56,380 nucleotides of DNA from a virus. The DNA lies in the IMG/VR virus record IMGVR_UViG_3300046028_009783, positions 1-56,380 of that record. One strand, written 5' to 3'. Position numbers and translations under genes: made by a program. Below are positions 22,599 through 28,845 of the stretch, one piece after another. Below the pieces are notes generated by a model, which made no database searches, was not told the origin of the DNA, and saw only the letters and a program-made list of their open reading frames with translations. How positions within the stretch are numbered: the stretch's first letter is position 1; each line of letters begins with the position of its first letter.

Positions 22599-22619
22599 AA
22601 GCCCCTTAAAAAGGAGCTT
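22599..22619 (-). terminator. Terminator after the tRNA-like element
   Basis: AAGCTCCTT-TTT-AAGGGGCTT with one G-T pair, followed by TTTTG on the minus strand. It lies about 55 bases after the tRNA-like element and just before the next promoter. Confidence 0.7.
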
Positions 22620-22672
22620 AATGTTTCGTAATAATTAAAAAAGAATAAGGGGTTATGAAGCACTTATTTTGT

Positions 22673-22744
22673 AGTCAGGGAGGACTCGAACCTTAAAGCA
22701 ACCATATAGGACTCGGCAACCACGCCTCATTACGCCACCTGACT
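22673..22744 (-). tRNA. tRNA-like gene, possibly tRNA-Arg(CCT)
   Basis: 72 bases on the minus strand with a perfect 7-bp acceptor stem (AGTCAGG with CCTGACT), TG at positions 8-9, a D-region GCGTAATGAGG, and AGG-TTCGAGT-CCT at the T-arm. A weak anticodon arm can be drawn as GCCGA-GTCCTAT-ATGGT with anticodon CCT. The T-stem has mismatches, so it may be degenerate. No CCA is encoded. Confidence 0.5.
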
Positions 22745-22752
22745 GATTTATT

Positions 22753-23124
22753 TTATAATTCGTTATTAGCAATTGCCTTAATTACTTCTTTATTTTCTTC
22801 ATCTTGTTCCTCATCAGTTTCTCCTAAATCCATAAAATTGTTTTCCAATGCCTCTCTTAAATTATCTACATTAATAGGAGCTCCTACTACTTCAATTCTA
22901 TTATCATAGTTTAATTCAAACTCAACTGAATCTAAATCAACCAAATCTCTTTCATTATTCTCTGCCCATTCAATAACATTATCAATTGCTCTTCCAATAT
23001 CAAAAGTAGTAATAACTCTACCTTTATTTTCTTCAATACTATTAATTAAATTAATAACATCTTCTTTTGAGAAAATTGAACTTACTGAACTTTGAACTGA
23101 CTGTAATACTAAATCTTTTTTCAT
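22753..23124 (-). CDS. Unknown acidic protein
   Basis: 123 residues with VINLINSIEENKGRVITTFD and RAIDNVIEWAENNERDLVDL in the middle and a strongly acidic C-terminus (DLGETDEEQDEENKEV). Helical, no family recognised. Stop lies 8 bases before the tRNA-like gene, so both may share a transcript ending at 22599. Confidence 0.72.
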   Translation of the reverse strand: MKKDLVLQSVQSSVSSIFSKEDVINLINSIEENKGRVITTFDIGRAIDNVIEWAENNERDLVDLDSVEFELNYDNRIEVVGAPINVDNLREALENNFMDLGETDEEQDEENKEVIKAIANNEL

Positions 23125-23156
23125 AACCTTTTATTTTTAAATTATTAATTTTTCTT

Positions 23157-23196
23157 ATACTTAAATATACGAACTTTATTTTAAATCTCTTATTCC
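23157..23196 (-). promoter_or_regulatory. Early promoter, GGAA class
   Basis: GGAA-N19-TTCGTATATTTAAGTATAAG, about 35 bases before the ATG at 23124. Confidence 0.78.
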
Positions 23197-23200
23197 TTTT

Positions 23201-23425
23201 TTAAATTTTTTCTTCAATTATTAACTGAGTACTAACTTCACATTGCATTTCTCTAAATAGTTCAGGTCCCTTTTTAGAACCTAATGTTAAATAAAATACA
23301 GCATCTACATCTTCAGCATTAACAAATTCTAATTCCTTGTAGAGAAAATCAAAATTCTCAGCTAATTTAATTTCGTTTTTAGTGTTTAACCAGTTAACGA
23401 TTGATTTTTTATTCATTGTTTTCAT
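23201..23425 (-). CDS. Unknown small protein
   Basis: 74 residues (KSIVNWLNTKNEIKLAENFD, then AVFYLTLGSKKGPELFREMQ). No family recognised. Starts 5 bases after the 44-residue gene, so the two form one unit. Confidence 0.7.
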   Translation of the reverse strand: MKTMNKKSIVNWLNTKNEIKLAENFDFLYKELEFVNAEDVDAVFYLTLGSKKGPELFREMQCEVSTQLIIEEKI

Positions 23426-23430
23426 AACCT

Positions 23431-23565
23431 TTATTTTTTTAAGTTTTTAGCTAATGCTGATTTGAAATTCATTTCATGATTAAGTTTATCTTGAGCTAAT
23501 ATTTTCTCTTGATTTGCTTCCCACCATAATTGATATTCTTTTGAAGCAATACTTTTACCTTCCAT
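23431..23565 (-). CDS. 44-residue helical protein
   Basis: ATG at 23565 begins MEGKSIASKEYQLWWEANQE and continues helical to KNLKK. It has the early leader (AAAGTTATG) and promoter, and ends just before AAAGGTTATG of the next gene. No family recognised. Confidence 0.6.
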   Translation of the reverse strand: MEGKSIASKEYQLWWEANQEKILAQDKLNHEMNFKSALAKNLKK

Positions 23566-23584
23566 AACTTTATCTTTTTAATTA

Positions 23585-23623
23585 TACTTAAATATACGAA
23601 CTTTATTTTAAATAAACTATTCC
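23585..23623 (-). promoter_or_regulatory. Early promoter, GGAA class
   Basis: GGAA-N19-TTCGTATATTTAAGTATAA, about 22 bases before the ATG at 23565. Confidence 0.78.
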
Positions 23624-23628
23624 TTTAA

Positions 23629-23934
23629 TTAAAATAAATCATTTAAGTGTTTTTGAACTTCCATTCTAGCAACATTTGAAATACTTTTAGAAAACGACCC
23701 TATATGCCATTCTATTACTTCAATATCACTAATTTTTCTATATTCCTTCCAATCATAGATTGTGAATACGTCACCTTCTTCAGTTTCCATGTCCCAAACA
23801 AAATTTACTTTGTCTTCACCCGTATTATTATTATCAGGTTCACCTAATGCTCTAGTTAAATCTTGAACACTTGCTTTAATTGTTACACCTTGAAATGAAG
23901 TTCCATCTACATTTTTGTACGTTTTTTTAGCCAT
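23629..23934 (-). CDS. Unknown small alpha/beta protein
   Basis: 101 residues. VDGTSFQGVTIKASVQDLTR then ALGEPDNNNTGEDKVNFVWD and TEEGDVFTIYDWKEYRKISD suggest a compact alpha/beta fold; the pattern of a phage protein in which LGEP is followed by a strand with W is familiar but unnamed. Role unknown. Confidence 0.72.
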   Translation of the reverse strand: MAKKTYKNVDGTSFQGVTIKASVQDLTRALGEPDNNNTGEDKVNFVWDMETEEGDVFTIYDWKEYRKISDIEVIEWHIGSFSKSISNVARMEVQKHLNDLF

Positions 23935-23967
23935 AACCTTTATTTCTTTAAATTATTAATTTTTCTT

Positions 23968-24007
23968 ATACTTAAATATACGAAATTAAATTTAATTATC
24001 TAATTCC
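23968..24007 (-). promoter_or_regulatory. Early promoter, GGAA class
   Basis: GGAA-N19-TTCGTATATTTAAGTATAAG, about 34 bases before the ATG at 23934. Confidence 0.78.
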
Positions 24008-24452
24008 CTTGTAAATCTTCTATATCACCTTCATATTCAAATTCCTCTTCATACTCTTCTCTTTCTTCAATCATATATCTTACCTCTTCAATTGGCTGAG
24101 ACATTATTAATTGTTTTAACATTTGATCTTCCATACCTACTTCTTTAAGTATGTATTGCATTGTTTCTCCATCAACACAATCTCCTTTTAATGTTAGAGA
24201 TCTTAAGTTATTAATGATCTGTTCAATTCTATTTCGAACAAACTCTCCTTCACTCATTTGAGCTGTCTCGTAGATCACTTTGTATGACTTGTAGTAATTA
24301 TCTTCCCAAGTAATAACTACAGTTCTACCACACTCGGTAGTAAGTTCTGTTGAATTCGTATCAAAGACATTAATAACATCTGCCCAATCTAATTCAAATT
24401 CCTTTTGTGTTGAATTTTCAGCTTGATCTAAAAAATAATTTACATCCATCAT
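24000..24452 (-). CDS. Unknown acidic protein
   Basis: 150 residues with a beta-type N-terminal half (CGRTVVITWEDNYYKSYKVI) and a helical, very acidic C-terminus (EEREEYEEEFEYEGDIEDL). No family recognised. The acid tail could mimic nucleic acid, but this is speculation. Confidence 0.72.
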   Translation of the reverse strand: MMDVNYFLDQAENSTQKEFELDWADVINVFDTNSTELTTECGRTVVITWEDNYYKSYKVIYETAQMSEGEFVRNRIEQIINNLRSLTLKGDCVDGETMQYILKEVGMEDQMLKQLIMSQPIEEVRYMIEEREEYEEEFEYEGDIEDLQGN

Positions 24453-24487
24453 AACTTTTTCCTTTTTAATTAATATCTCTTGAACAC

Positions 24488-24523
24488 TTAAATATACGAA
24501 ATTAATCCCAAGAATTCAATTCC
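24488..24523 (-). promoter_or_regulatory. Early promoter, GGAA class
   Basis: GGAA-N19-TTCGTATATTTAAGTGTTC, about 36 bases before the ATG at 24452. The GGAA lies within the coding end of the 39-residue gene. Confidence 0.75.
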
Positions 24524-24621
24524 TTCTCAGCTAATTCAATTGCTCTTTCTAAATCAATTCCTTGAGACATATAATAATCTGTCCAATACTCTAAAAATTC
24601 CTGTGTTGATGGATGTGACAT
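24502..24621 (-). CDS. 39-residue protein
   Basis: ATG at 24621 begins MSHPSTQEFLEYWTDYYMSQ, then GIDLERAIELAEKELNSWD. A helix-helix hairpin is likely. It has its own early promoter 20 bases upstream. Function unknown. Confidence 0.6.
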   Translation of the reverse strand: MSHPSTQEFLEYWTDYYMSQGIDLERAIELAEKELNSWD

Positions 24622-24637
24622 AATTTATTTTTTAATT

Positions 24638-24677
24638 ATACTTAAATATACGAAAAGGGGATGTAAAATCCCCTTCC
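24638..24677 (-). promoter_or_regulatory. Early promoter, GGAA class, with hairpin in the spacer
   Basis: GGAA-N19-TTCGTATATTTAAGTATAA. The spacer is the hairpin AGGGGAT-TTTAC-ATCCCCTT (about 24656-24675), which directly follows the stop of the 256-residue gene. Confidence 0.78.
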
Positions 24678-24678
24678 T

Positions 24679-25449
24679 TTATTTAACTATATTATTAACA
24701 TATCCTAATACTTGACTTGTGATAGAATTTATATTTACATTTTCTTCCTGAGATTTATGTCCATGCATAAACTCAAAAACTGCAGTTCCTTTTTTACCAC
24801 TTTTACTTACATCAATTAATTTAATTGAAGAGATATGTGGGGTATAATTATGTTTCATTTGGATATGAACTCCTTTATTAAATTTAATTCCTTCATTCAT
24901 TAAATCAAATGTAATCTGACTTTTCTTAAAAGCTGAAATTTTTTCATCTAATTCTCTAATAGCTTTTCCTACTAAATTCATTTGCTCATAAACACTATCA
25001 TATTCTTCTTTGAAAGGAAGTACAATATTATTTACAGCATAAAGTATACTGAAAGAATTATCTTCTACAACTTCAGATAACTTACCTAATAGCTGTAATC
25101 TTTTTAATTCCCAAATATCATCTCCTTTAGTAGAAGTTGAATAATAACTTAAATCAACTCCCTTGAAAGACTTCTTATTCTCCTCTCCATCAAATTCCCA
25201 ATTCTCTCTCAAGTAAATATTAAACAATTCTTTCTTGTAAGAATAATCTGGATGAGTCATTTTAAAGTAAACAGACCCTCTTAATACTTCAATTTCTACT
25301 TCTTTAGAAAAATCAGAAAAGAAAGGAAGCAAAACATCTGACATTGCTTTTTGCTCTCTAACATAAATGTCTCCTCTTTTGTTTTCTAATTCTACTTTTT
25401 GTGCTGTGAAGATTGTTTTTTGATCCTCTAATAAACTAATTCTTGTCAT
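24679..25449 (-). CDS. Unknown coiled-coil protein
   Basis: 256 residues. Residues 5-40 (LEDQKTIFTAQKVELENKRG) and 150-180 (YEQMNLVGKAIRELDEKISA) have heptad-like spacing typical of coiled coils, separated by an alpha/beta domain. No known motif. One of the larger early genes, with its own promoter (TAGG class) and terminator. Confidence 0.75.
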   Translation of the reverse strand: MTRISLLEDQKTIFTAQKVELENKRGDIYVREQKAMSDVLLPFFSDFSKEVEIEVLRGSVYFKMTHPDYSYKKELFNIYLRENWEFDGEENKKSFKGVDLSYYSTSTKGDDIWELKRLQLLGKLSEVVEDNSFSILYAVNNIVLPFKEEYDSVYEQMNLVGKAIRELDEKISAFKKSQITFDLMNEGIKFNKGVHIQMKHNYTPHISSIKLIDVSKSGKKGTAVFEFMHGHKSQEENVNINSITSQVLGYVNNIVK

Positions 25450-25473
25450 AACCTTTATTTTTTTAAATTTCTA

Positions 25474-25508
25474 TACTTAAATATACGAAAAAAATTTTAA
25501 ATATCCTA
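25474..25508 (-). promoter_or_regulatory. Early promoter, TAGG variant of the TTGG class
   Basis: TAGG-N15-TTCGTATATTTAAGTATAG, 25 bases before the ATG at 25449. Confidence 0.75.
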
Positions 25509-25655
25509 ATAAACATAAAAAGGACCCTTATTAGAGTCCTTTCTGTTGTATTTCTTTTTATTTTTAAATACTTTTGTTTTACTTGCAGCCCAAATTTCCT
25601 GCATTGAAAATTGAACTTTTTCTAACTTACGATTATTTTTTTTATTTTCTTCCAT
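25506..25655 (-). CDS. 49-residue basic protein
   Basis: ATG at 25655 begins MEENKKNNRKLEKVQFSMQE, then IWAASKTKVFKNKKKYNRKD. Strongly basic. Its 3' end encodes a hairpin (AAAGGAC...GTCCTTTTT, about 25518-25541) that could act as terminator inside the coding sequence. Early promoter directly upstream. Confidence 0.6.
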   Translation of the reverse strand: MEENKKNNRKLEKVQFSMQEIWAASKTKVFKNKKKYNRKDSNKGPFYVY

Positions 25656-25680
25656 TTTAAAATATCATTTTTTAATTATG

Positions 25681-25713
25681 GATAAATATACGAAGGCTCC
25701 TTAAAGGAGCCTA
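25681..25713 (-). promoter_or_regulatory. Early promoter, TAGG variant, with hairpin in the spacer
   Basis: TAGG-N15-TTCGTATATTTATCC. The spacer overlaps GGCTCCT-TTA-AGGAGCC (25695-25711), a probable terminator of the 105-residue gene. Confidence 0.72.
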
Positions 25714-25735
25714 GTACTTTTGTATGTAAAGTAAT

Positions 25736-26053
25736 TTATATTTGATTTAAAATACTTTGTGCTTCTTCTTGAGACATATTAGTAGCATGGTTATCACCAT
25801 CAAGTACATAATTATTTTCTCCACTTGCTACATCTTCTATATAGCTTTTTCTCACAGCAAGACTAAAACCATCTTCTTCTGCTGTTTCATCTTCAGGATC
25901 TAAAAATAAACACCAAGTACCTTCAGGACCTTCTTCGGTTCTTATTAGTTTTGTTTTACTCCAATCTGTAGTATAATCAACATTATCATCAAAATCTTCT
26001 TTCAACATTTTCCCTTCAGCAAGGAATTTTTTTAAATTAAAATTATTTTCCAT
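25736..26053 (-). CDS. Unknown acidic protein
   Basis: 105 residues, acidic (LKEDFDDNVDYTTDWSKTKL, then GPEGTWCLFLDPEDETAEED), C-terminus NMSQEEAQSILNQI. No family recognised. Confidence 0.72.
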   Translation of the reverse strand: MENNFNLKKFLAEGKMLKEDFDDNVDYTTDWSKTKLIRTEEGPEGTWCLFLDPEDETAEEDGFSLAVRKSYIEDVASGENNYVLDGDNHATNMSQEEAQSILNQI

Positions 26054-26076
26054 TTTTATATTTTTAAATTATAATA

Positions 26077-26112
26077 ATAAATATATGAAAGGGGATAAAA
26101 TTATCCCCTTCC
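26077..26112 (-). promoter_or_regulatory. Early promoter, GGAA class, hybrid core, hairpin in the spacer
   Basis: GGAA-N19-TTCATATATTTATTATT. The core mixes the early form (TTC.TATATTTA) and the late form (ATATTTATTA). The spacer is GGGGATAA-TTTT-ATCCCC (26091-26108). Confidence 0.65.
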
Positions 26113-26115
26113 TTT

Positions 26116-26916
26116 TTAAGCTGCAATAAATTCCTCAGCTAAAGCCCACAATTTAGTGTTCATATCAATGTCTTGAGTAAAATTCTTAACAGCTCTCGCT
26201 TTTCTTGTTTTACCTTTAGCATTCATGTAACCAAAACCACCACTTGTTAGTTTTTCTTGAACACGATTCAATACAACCCAAACATTATTACCAACATCTT
26301 CTTTACGTTCAGCCAATAACAAGCTATTAACTTCATCTGAAGATAATTGTTTTTCTTCACCAAAACGAGCTTCAACTGCTTTTAAAGCAAACTCATATTG
26401 TTGTTCAGGTGTCATTTCAACTTGTGAAAACTTATTCAAGTTAGCAACTACAGTTGGTAATGTTTCAACTAATTGACTAATGTATACTCTCAAGTCAGCA
26501 AATGAATAACCCATATGTCTCATTTTAAAACCACCAAAATCTTGTGATTTAATAACCAAACCATTTTCACACACAAAACGAAACACACCCATTTCAAATT
26601 TAACGGCTGTAGATCCATCATGTGAATTAATCAATAATAAAGTAGGATGCATATCAGCTTCACCATTTTCATCATTGATAACGATTTCAGGATTAAAAAA
26701 CTGAACTAAGTGTTTCTTAGTAGCAGCATTTTTAGTTCTACTTTTAACAGTTTTAACACTGTATGGGAACCAACCTAATGCTTCCATATCATCAACAATT
26801 GTATCTGTTGGAATATGAACATACTTGTCAGTTAATTTAGAACCAACTTTGTGGTTAAAAATTGAAGGAGCCAATGATTTTAATTCTTCTCTTGATAATA
26901 CTTTTAAACTTTTCAT
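26116..26916 (-). CDS. DUF932-like protein
   Basis: 266 residues. The centre (HPTLLLINSHDGSTAVKFEM then GVFRFVCENGLVIKS and MRHMGYSFADL) matches the DUF932 family of phage and plasmid proteins, in which a conserved NSHDG and CxNGL are followed by H-x-G. Function of the family is unknown; some members are linked to recombination or anti-defence islands. Own TTGG-class promoter. Length is in the usual range. Confidence 0.8.
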   Translation of the reverse strand: MKSLKVLSREELKSLAPSIFNHKVGSKLTDKYVHIPTDTIVDDMEALGWFPYSVKTVKSRTKNAATKKHLVQFFNPEIVINDENGEADMHPTLLLINSHDGSTAVKFEMGVFRFVCENGLVIKSQDFGGFKMRHMGYSFADLRVYISQLVETLPTVVANLNKFSQVEMTPEQQYEFALKAVEARFGEEKQLSSDEVNSLLLAERKEDVGNNVWVVLNRVQEKLTSGGFGYMNAKGKTRKARAVKNFTQDIDMNTKLWALAEEFIAA

Positions 26917-26934
26917 AACCTTTATGTTTTTAAA

Positions 26935-26975
26935 TTTCTATACTTAAATATACGAAAGAAAATTTGAGGAGCCAA
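26935..26975 (-). promoter_or_regulatory. Early promoter, TTGG class
   Basis: TTGG-N15-TTCGTATATTTAAGTATAG, 25 bases before the ATG at 26916. A hairpin GGAGC-TAAATAATTTG-GCTCC (26967-26988) overlaps its upstream box. Confidence 0.75.
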
Positions 26976-26976
26976 A

Positions 26977-27117
26977 TTATTTAGCTCCTTTCTCTTTATA
27001 ATAGTCTGATTTACTAAATTTAGTTGTTGATTGCTCTACTTTAGCTTTAGGCTGATTTAATGTTGGTAACCAAGCCATTAATTGTTCGTAATGTGATTTG
27101 CTGCTGTTTTTACTCAT
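26977..27117 (-). CDS. 46-residue protein
   Basis: ATG at 27117 begins MSKNSSKSHYEQLMAWLPTL and ends KEKGAK. The start overlaps the stop of the 69-residue gene by 8 bases, so it is in the operon 27692-26977. Polar, basic; unknown. Confidence 0.55.
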   Translation of the reverse strand: MSKNSSKSHYEQLMAWLPTLNQPKAKVEQSTTKFSKSDYYKEKGAK

Positions 27118-27319
27118 TTTCTTTATCTTTATTTGTTATTTCTAATAATCCACCCCATTTTAACATATTCGTAATTCTATTTTCTAATGTAACCCAATCT
27201 TGTGTTTGAATGCAATAAATCAATTGCTCATACTGAAATTCAGGTGATGTGTTTAGCATATCACCGGTCCAATATGATTCATCTATTTGATATGTTTTAC
27301 CTTTAAAATTGAATTTCAT
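27110..27319 (-). CDS. Unknown small protein
   Basis: 69 residues (KFNFKGKTYQIDESYWTGDM, then NRITNMLKWGGLLEITNKDK). Overlaps its upstream neighbour by one base (TAATG) and its downstream neighbour by 8. No family recognised. Confidence 0.7.
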   Translation of the reverse strand: MKFNFKGKTYQIDESYWTGDMLNTSPEFQYEQLIYCIQTQDWVTLENRITNMLKWGGLLEITNKDKENE

Positions 27320-27501
27320 TAGTCTATGTTTTGGGTACCTGTTTGTTCTAAATATTTAGCTTCTACTAATTCTTTTCTTAATTCTACAATCTTTTTTATA
27401 TTACTTACTCCTACGTTTTTAATAGCATTTTGGATAGTTTTATAAATTGAGCTATGTGTTTTACCATTGGTTAACACAACTTGATAATATTTTTCAGCCA
27501 T
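27319..27501 (-). CDS. Unknown small basic protein
   Basis: 60 residues (YYQVVLTNGKTHSSIYKTIQ, then VSNIKKIVELRKELVEAKY). Overlaps both neighbours through TAATG. Unknown function. Confidence 0.7.
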   Translation of the reverse strand: MAEKYYQVVLTNGKTHSSIYKTIQNAIKNVGVSNIKKIVELRKELVEAKYLEQTGTQNID

Positions 27502-27692
27502 TATTTATTATTTTTAAATAACATGTTGAATAAAATGTTAATTCCTAAGGCTTGCCAAAAACCTATTGGATGAACTCCATCTACTGCCCCTATTAAAACA
27601 TTATTCCATAACCATTGCGTAGGCCATGCTAATAATACAGCTGTAATTACTAAAATCCCTAAGGCTGATAAAAATACTCCTAATTTTTCCAT
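27501..27692 (-). CDS. Small membrane protein
   Basis: 63 residues with an N-terminal membrane segment (LGVFLSALGILVITAVLLAW) and a second hydrophobic stretch (FWQALGINILFNMLF). Two spans are likely. Member of the overlapping operon 27962-26977. Similar small proteins of unknown role occur in T4-like phages. Confidence 0.72.
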   Translation of the reverse strand: MEKLGVFLSALGILVITAVLLAWPTQWLWNNVLIGAVDGVHPIGFWQALGINILFNMLFKNNK

Positions 27693-27695
27693 TTT

Positions 27696-27962
27696 TTATT
27701 TAATTGTTTTATATGTGTCTTTAGTTACTTGATCAAATGGAATCCATTTAATCATTTGTTCATCTTCTTCCTCATAAGGTAGAGGAAATGCCACTTGACA
27801 TATTTTATTTTCTGTTTTTAATATTGCAATAAAACCATACCCTTCACAAATACATGATTGATAATACCCAGGTTTTAAATTATTGAATATTTCTATTACT
27901 GAAAAGTCATGGGGCATTTCAAAATCATACTTTTCACAATATTCTTTACTAAAATCTGCCAT
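27696..27962 (-). CDS. Unknown small protein
   Basis: 88 residues, acidic, with CEKYDFEMPHDFSVIEIFNN and GYYQSCICEGYGFIAILKTE. First gene of an operon of five behind the promoter at 27981-28017. No family recognised. Confidence 0.7.
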   Translation of the reverse strand: MADFSKEYCEKYDFEMPHDFSVIEIFNNLKPGYYQSCICEGYGFIAILKTENKICQVAFPLPYEEEDEQMIKWIPFDQVTKDTYKTIK

Positions 27963-27980
27963 TCATTTTATTTTTAAAAT

Positions 27981-28017
27981 TATACTTTAATATACGAAAA
28001 ATTTTCTTAAAATCCAA
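27981..28017 (-). promoter_or_regulatory. Early promoter, TTGG class
   Basis: TTGG-N15-TTCGTATATTAAAGTATAA, about 28 bases before the ATG at 27962. Confidence 0.72.
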
Positions 28018-28018
28018 A

Positions 28019-28285
28019 TTAATCGTTAGGTCTTCTTGCAGAAACCCAATTATGCTCTACTATTTTATTTTTAGGAAACAGCGATTTATTGGCACGTCTA
28101 TTTGTAGCATAATGGTATAATGGTCCATTATAGTCAACGTTGTTTATACGTCGTTTTCCGTTGAATGAACGAAATTCTCGCGATGTAACTCGATACCAAC
28201 CATTTAAGTTCGGCATAAACAATTCTAAATTAGCAGCAGTATTAAAATCATATTTAATTTTTTCTGTATTACCTGTTTTTTCCAT
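28019..28285 (-). CDS. Unknown small basic protein
   Basis: 88 residues (LELFMPNLNGWYRVTSREFR, then RINNVDYNGPLYHYATNRRA), basic with several aromatics. It might be a nucleic-acid-binding beta domain. It follows a 32-residue gene with a 3-base gap. Confidence 0.7.
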   Translation of the reverse strand: MEKTGNTEKIKYDFNTAANLELFMPNLNGWYRVTSREFRSFNGKRRINNVDYNGPLYHYATNRRANKSLFPKNKIVEHNWVSARRPND

Positions 28286-28288
28286 AAC

Positions 28289-28387
28289 TTACATACTATC
28301 TATTTGCTCTTGTGTTAAATTTTCTCTCCACTGATTAATGTAATTATTTTCTTCATCAATTAGGACTTGTAGTTCTTCTTCACTCAT
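28289..28387 (-). CDS. 32-residue acidic peptide
   Basis: ATG at 28387 begins MSEEELQVLIDEENNYINQW and ends QIDSM. It overlaps the stop of the secreted protein gene by TAATG and ends just before the next start, so coupling is likely. Existence is supported only by context. Confidence 0.5.
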   Translation of the reverse strand: MSEEELQVLIDEENNYINQWRENLTQEQIDSM

Positions 28388-28767
28388 TAATGTCTTCTTT
28401 TAAATATAATTGTATCGTTTTGAGTTACTCGTAATAATTTCTTATCAGGTGTTAAAATATATTCACTATCTATAATTTGTAGTGTAGAGGGATCAATTGT
28501 TTCAACTGCCATTCTACCTTTTCTATTTCTACAAACATAAACTGTTGAATAAACAATTGCCTCTCCAAACCTACCTACACTATTGAATTTAATCTCAGTT
28601 ACTTTAGTATAACCCTTTTCTTTGTGAATAATAATCTCCATAATATTTTGTTGGGGATTAACTGATTCCCAGTGATAAAAGTATCTTAAATCAAATGCTT
28701 TATTTTTTCGTTGGGCATTACATGTTATACTTGCTAATGCTAAACCTAATATTAAAACTTTTTTCAT
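28387..28767 (-). CDS. Putative exported protein
   Basis: 126 residues with a Sec-type signal peptide (MKKVLILGLALASITCNAQ, cleavage probably after NAQ) and a beta-rich mature part (VETIDPSTLQIIDSEYIL). Periplasmic or surface location is expected. Exported early phage proteins often block superinfection, but there is no direct sign of this. Confidence 0.72.
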   Translation of the reverse strand: MKKVLILGLALASITCNAQRKNKAFDLRYFYHWESVNPQQNIMEIIIHKEKGYTKVTEIKFNSVGRFGEAIVYSTVYVCRNRKGRMAVETIDPSTLQIIDSEYILTPDKKLLRVTQNDTIIFKRRH

Positions 28768-28780
28768 AACTTATTTTTAT

Positions 28781-28816
28781 TTAATTTAATATACGAAAAA
28801 AAGCTTGCATAAGCAA
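28781..28816 (-). promoter_or_regulatory. Early promoter, weak TTGC variant
   Basis: TTGC-N15-TTCGTATATTAAATTAA, 27 bases before the ATG at 28767. The box lies within a hairpin GCTTGC-TTAT-GCAAGC (28803-28818), likely terminator of the OmpA-like gene. Confidence 0.6.
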
Positions 28817-28818
28817 GC
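28803..28818 (-). terminator. Hairpin after the OmpA-like gene
   Basis: GCTTGC-TTAT-GCAAGC on the minus strand, followed by TTTTTTTCG. The T-run makes a Rho-independent terminator likely. Confidence 0.65.
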
Positions 28819-28845
28819 CTTTTAGTTAGTTTATTTTAATAAAAA

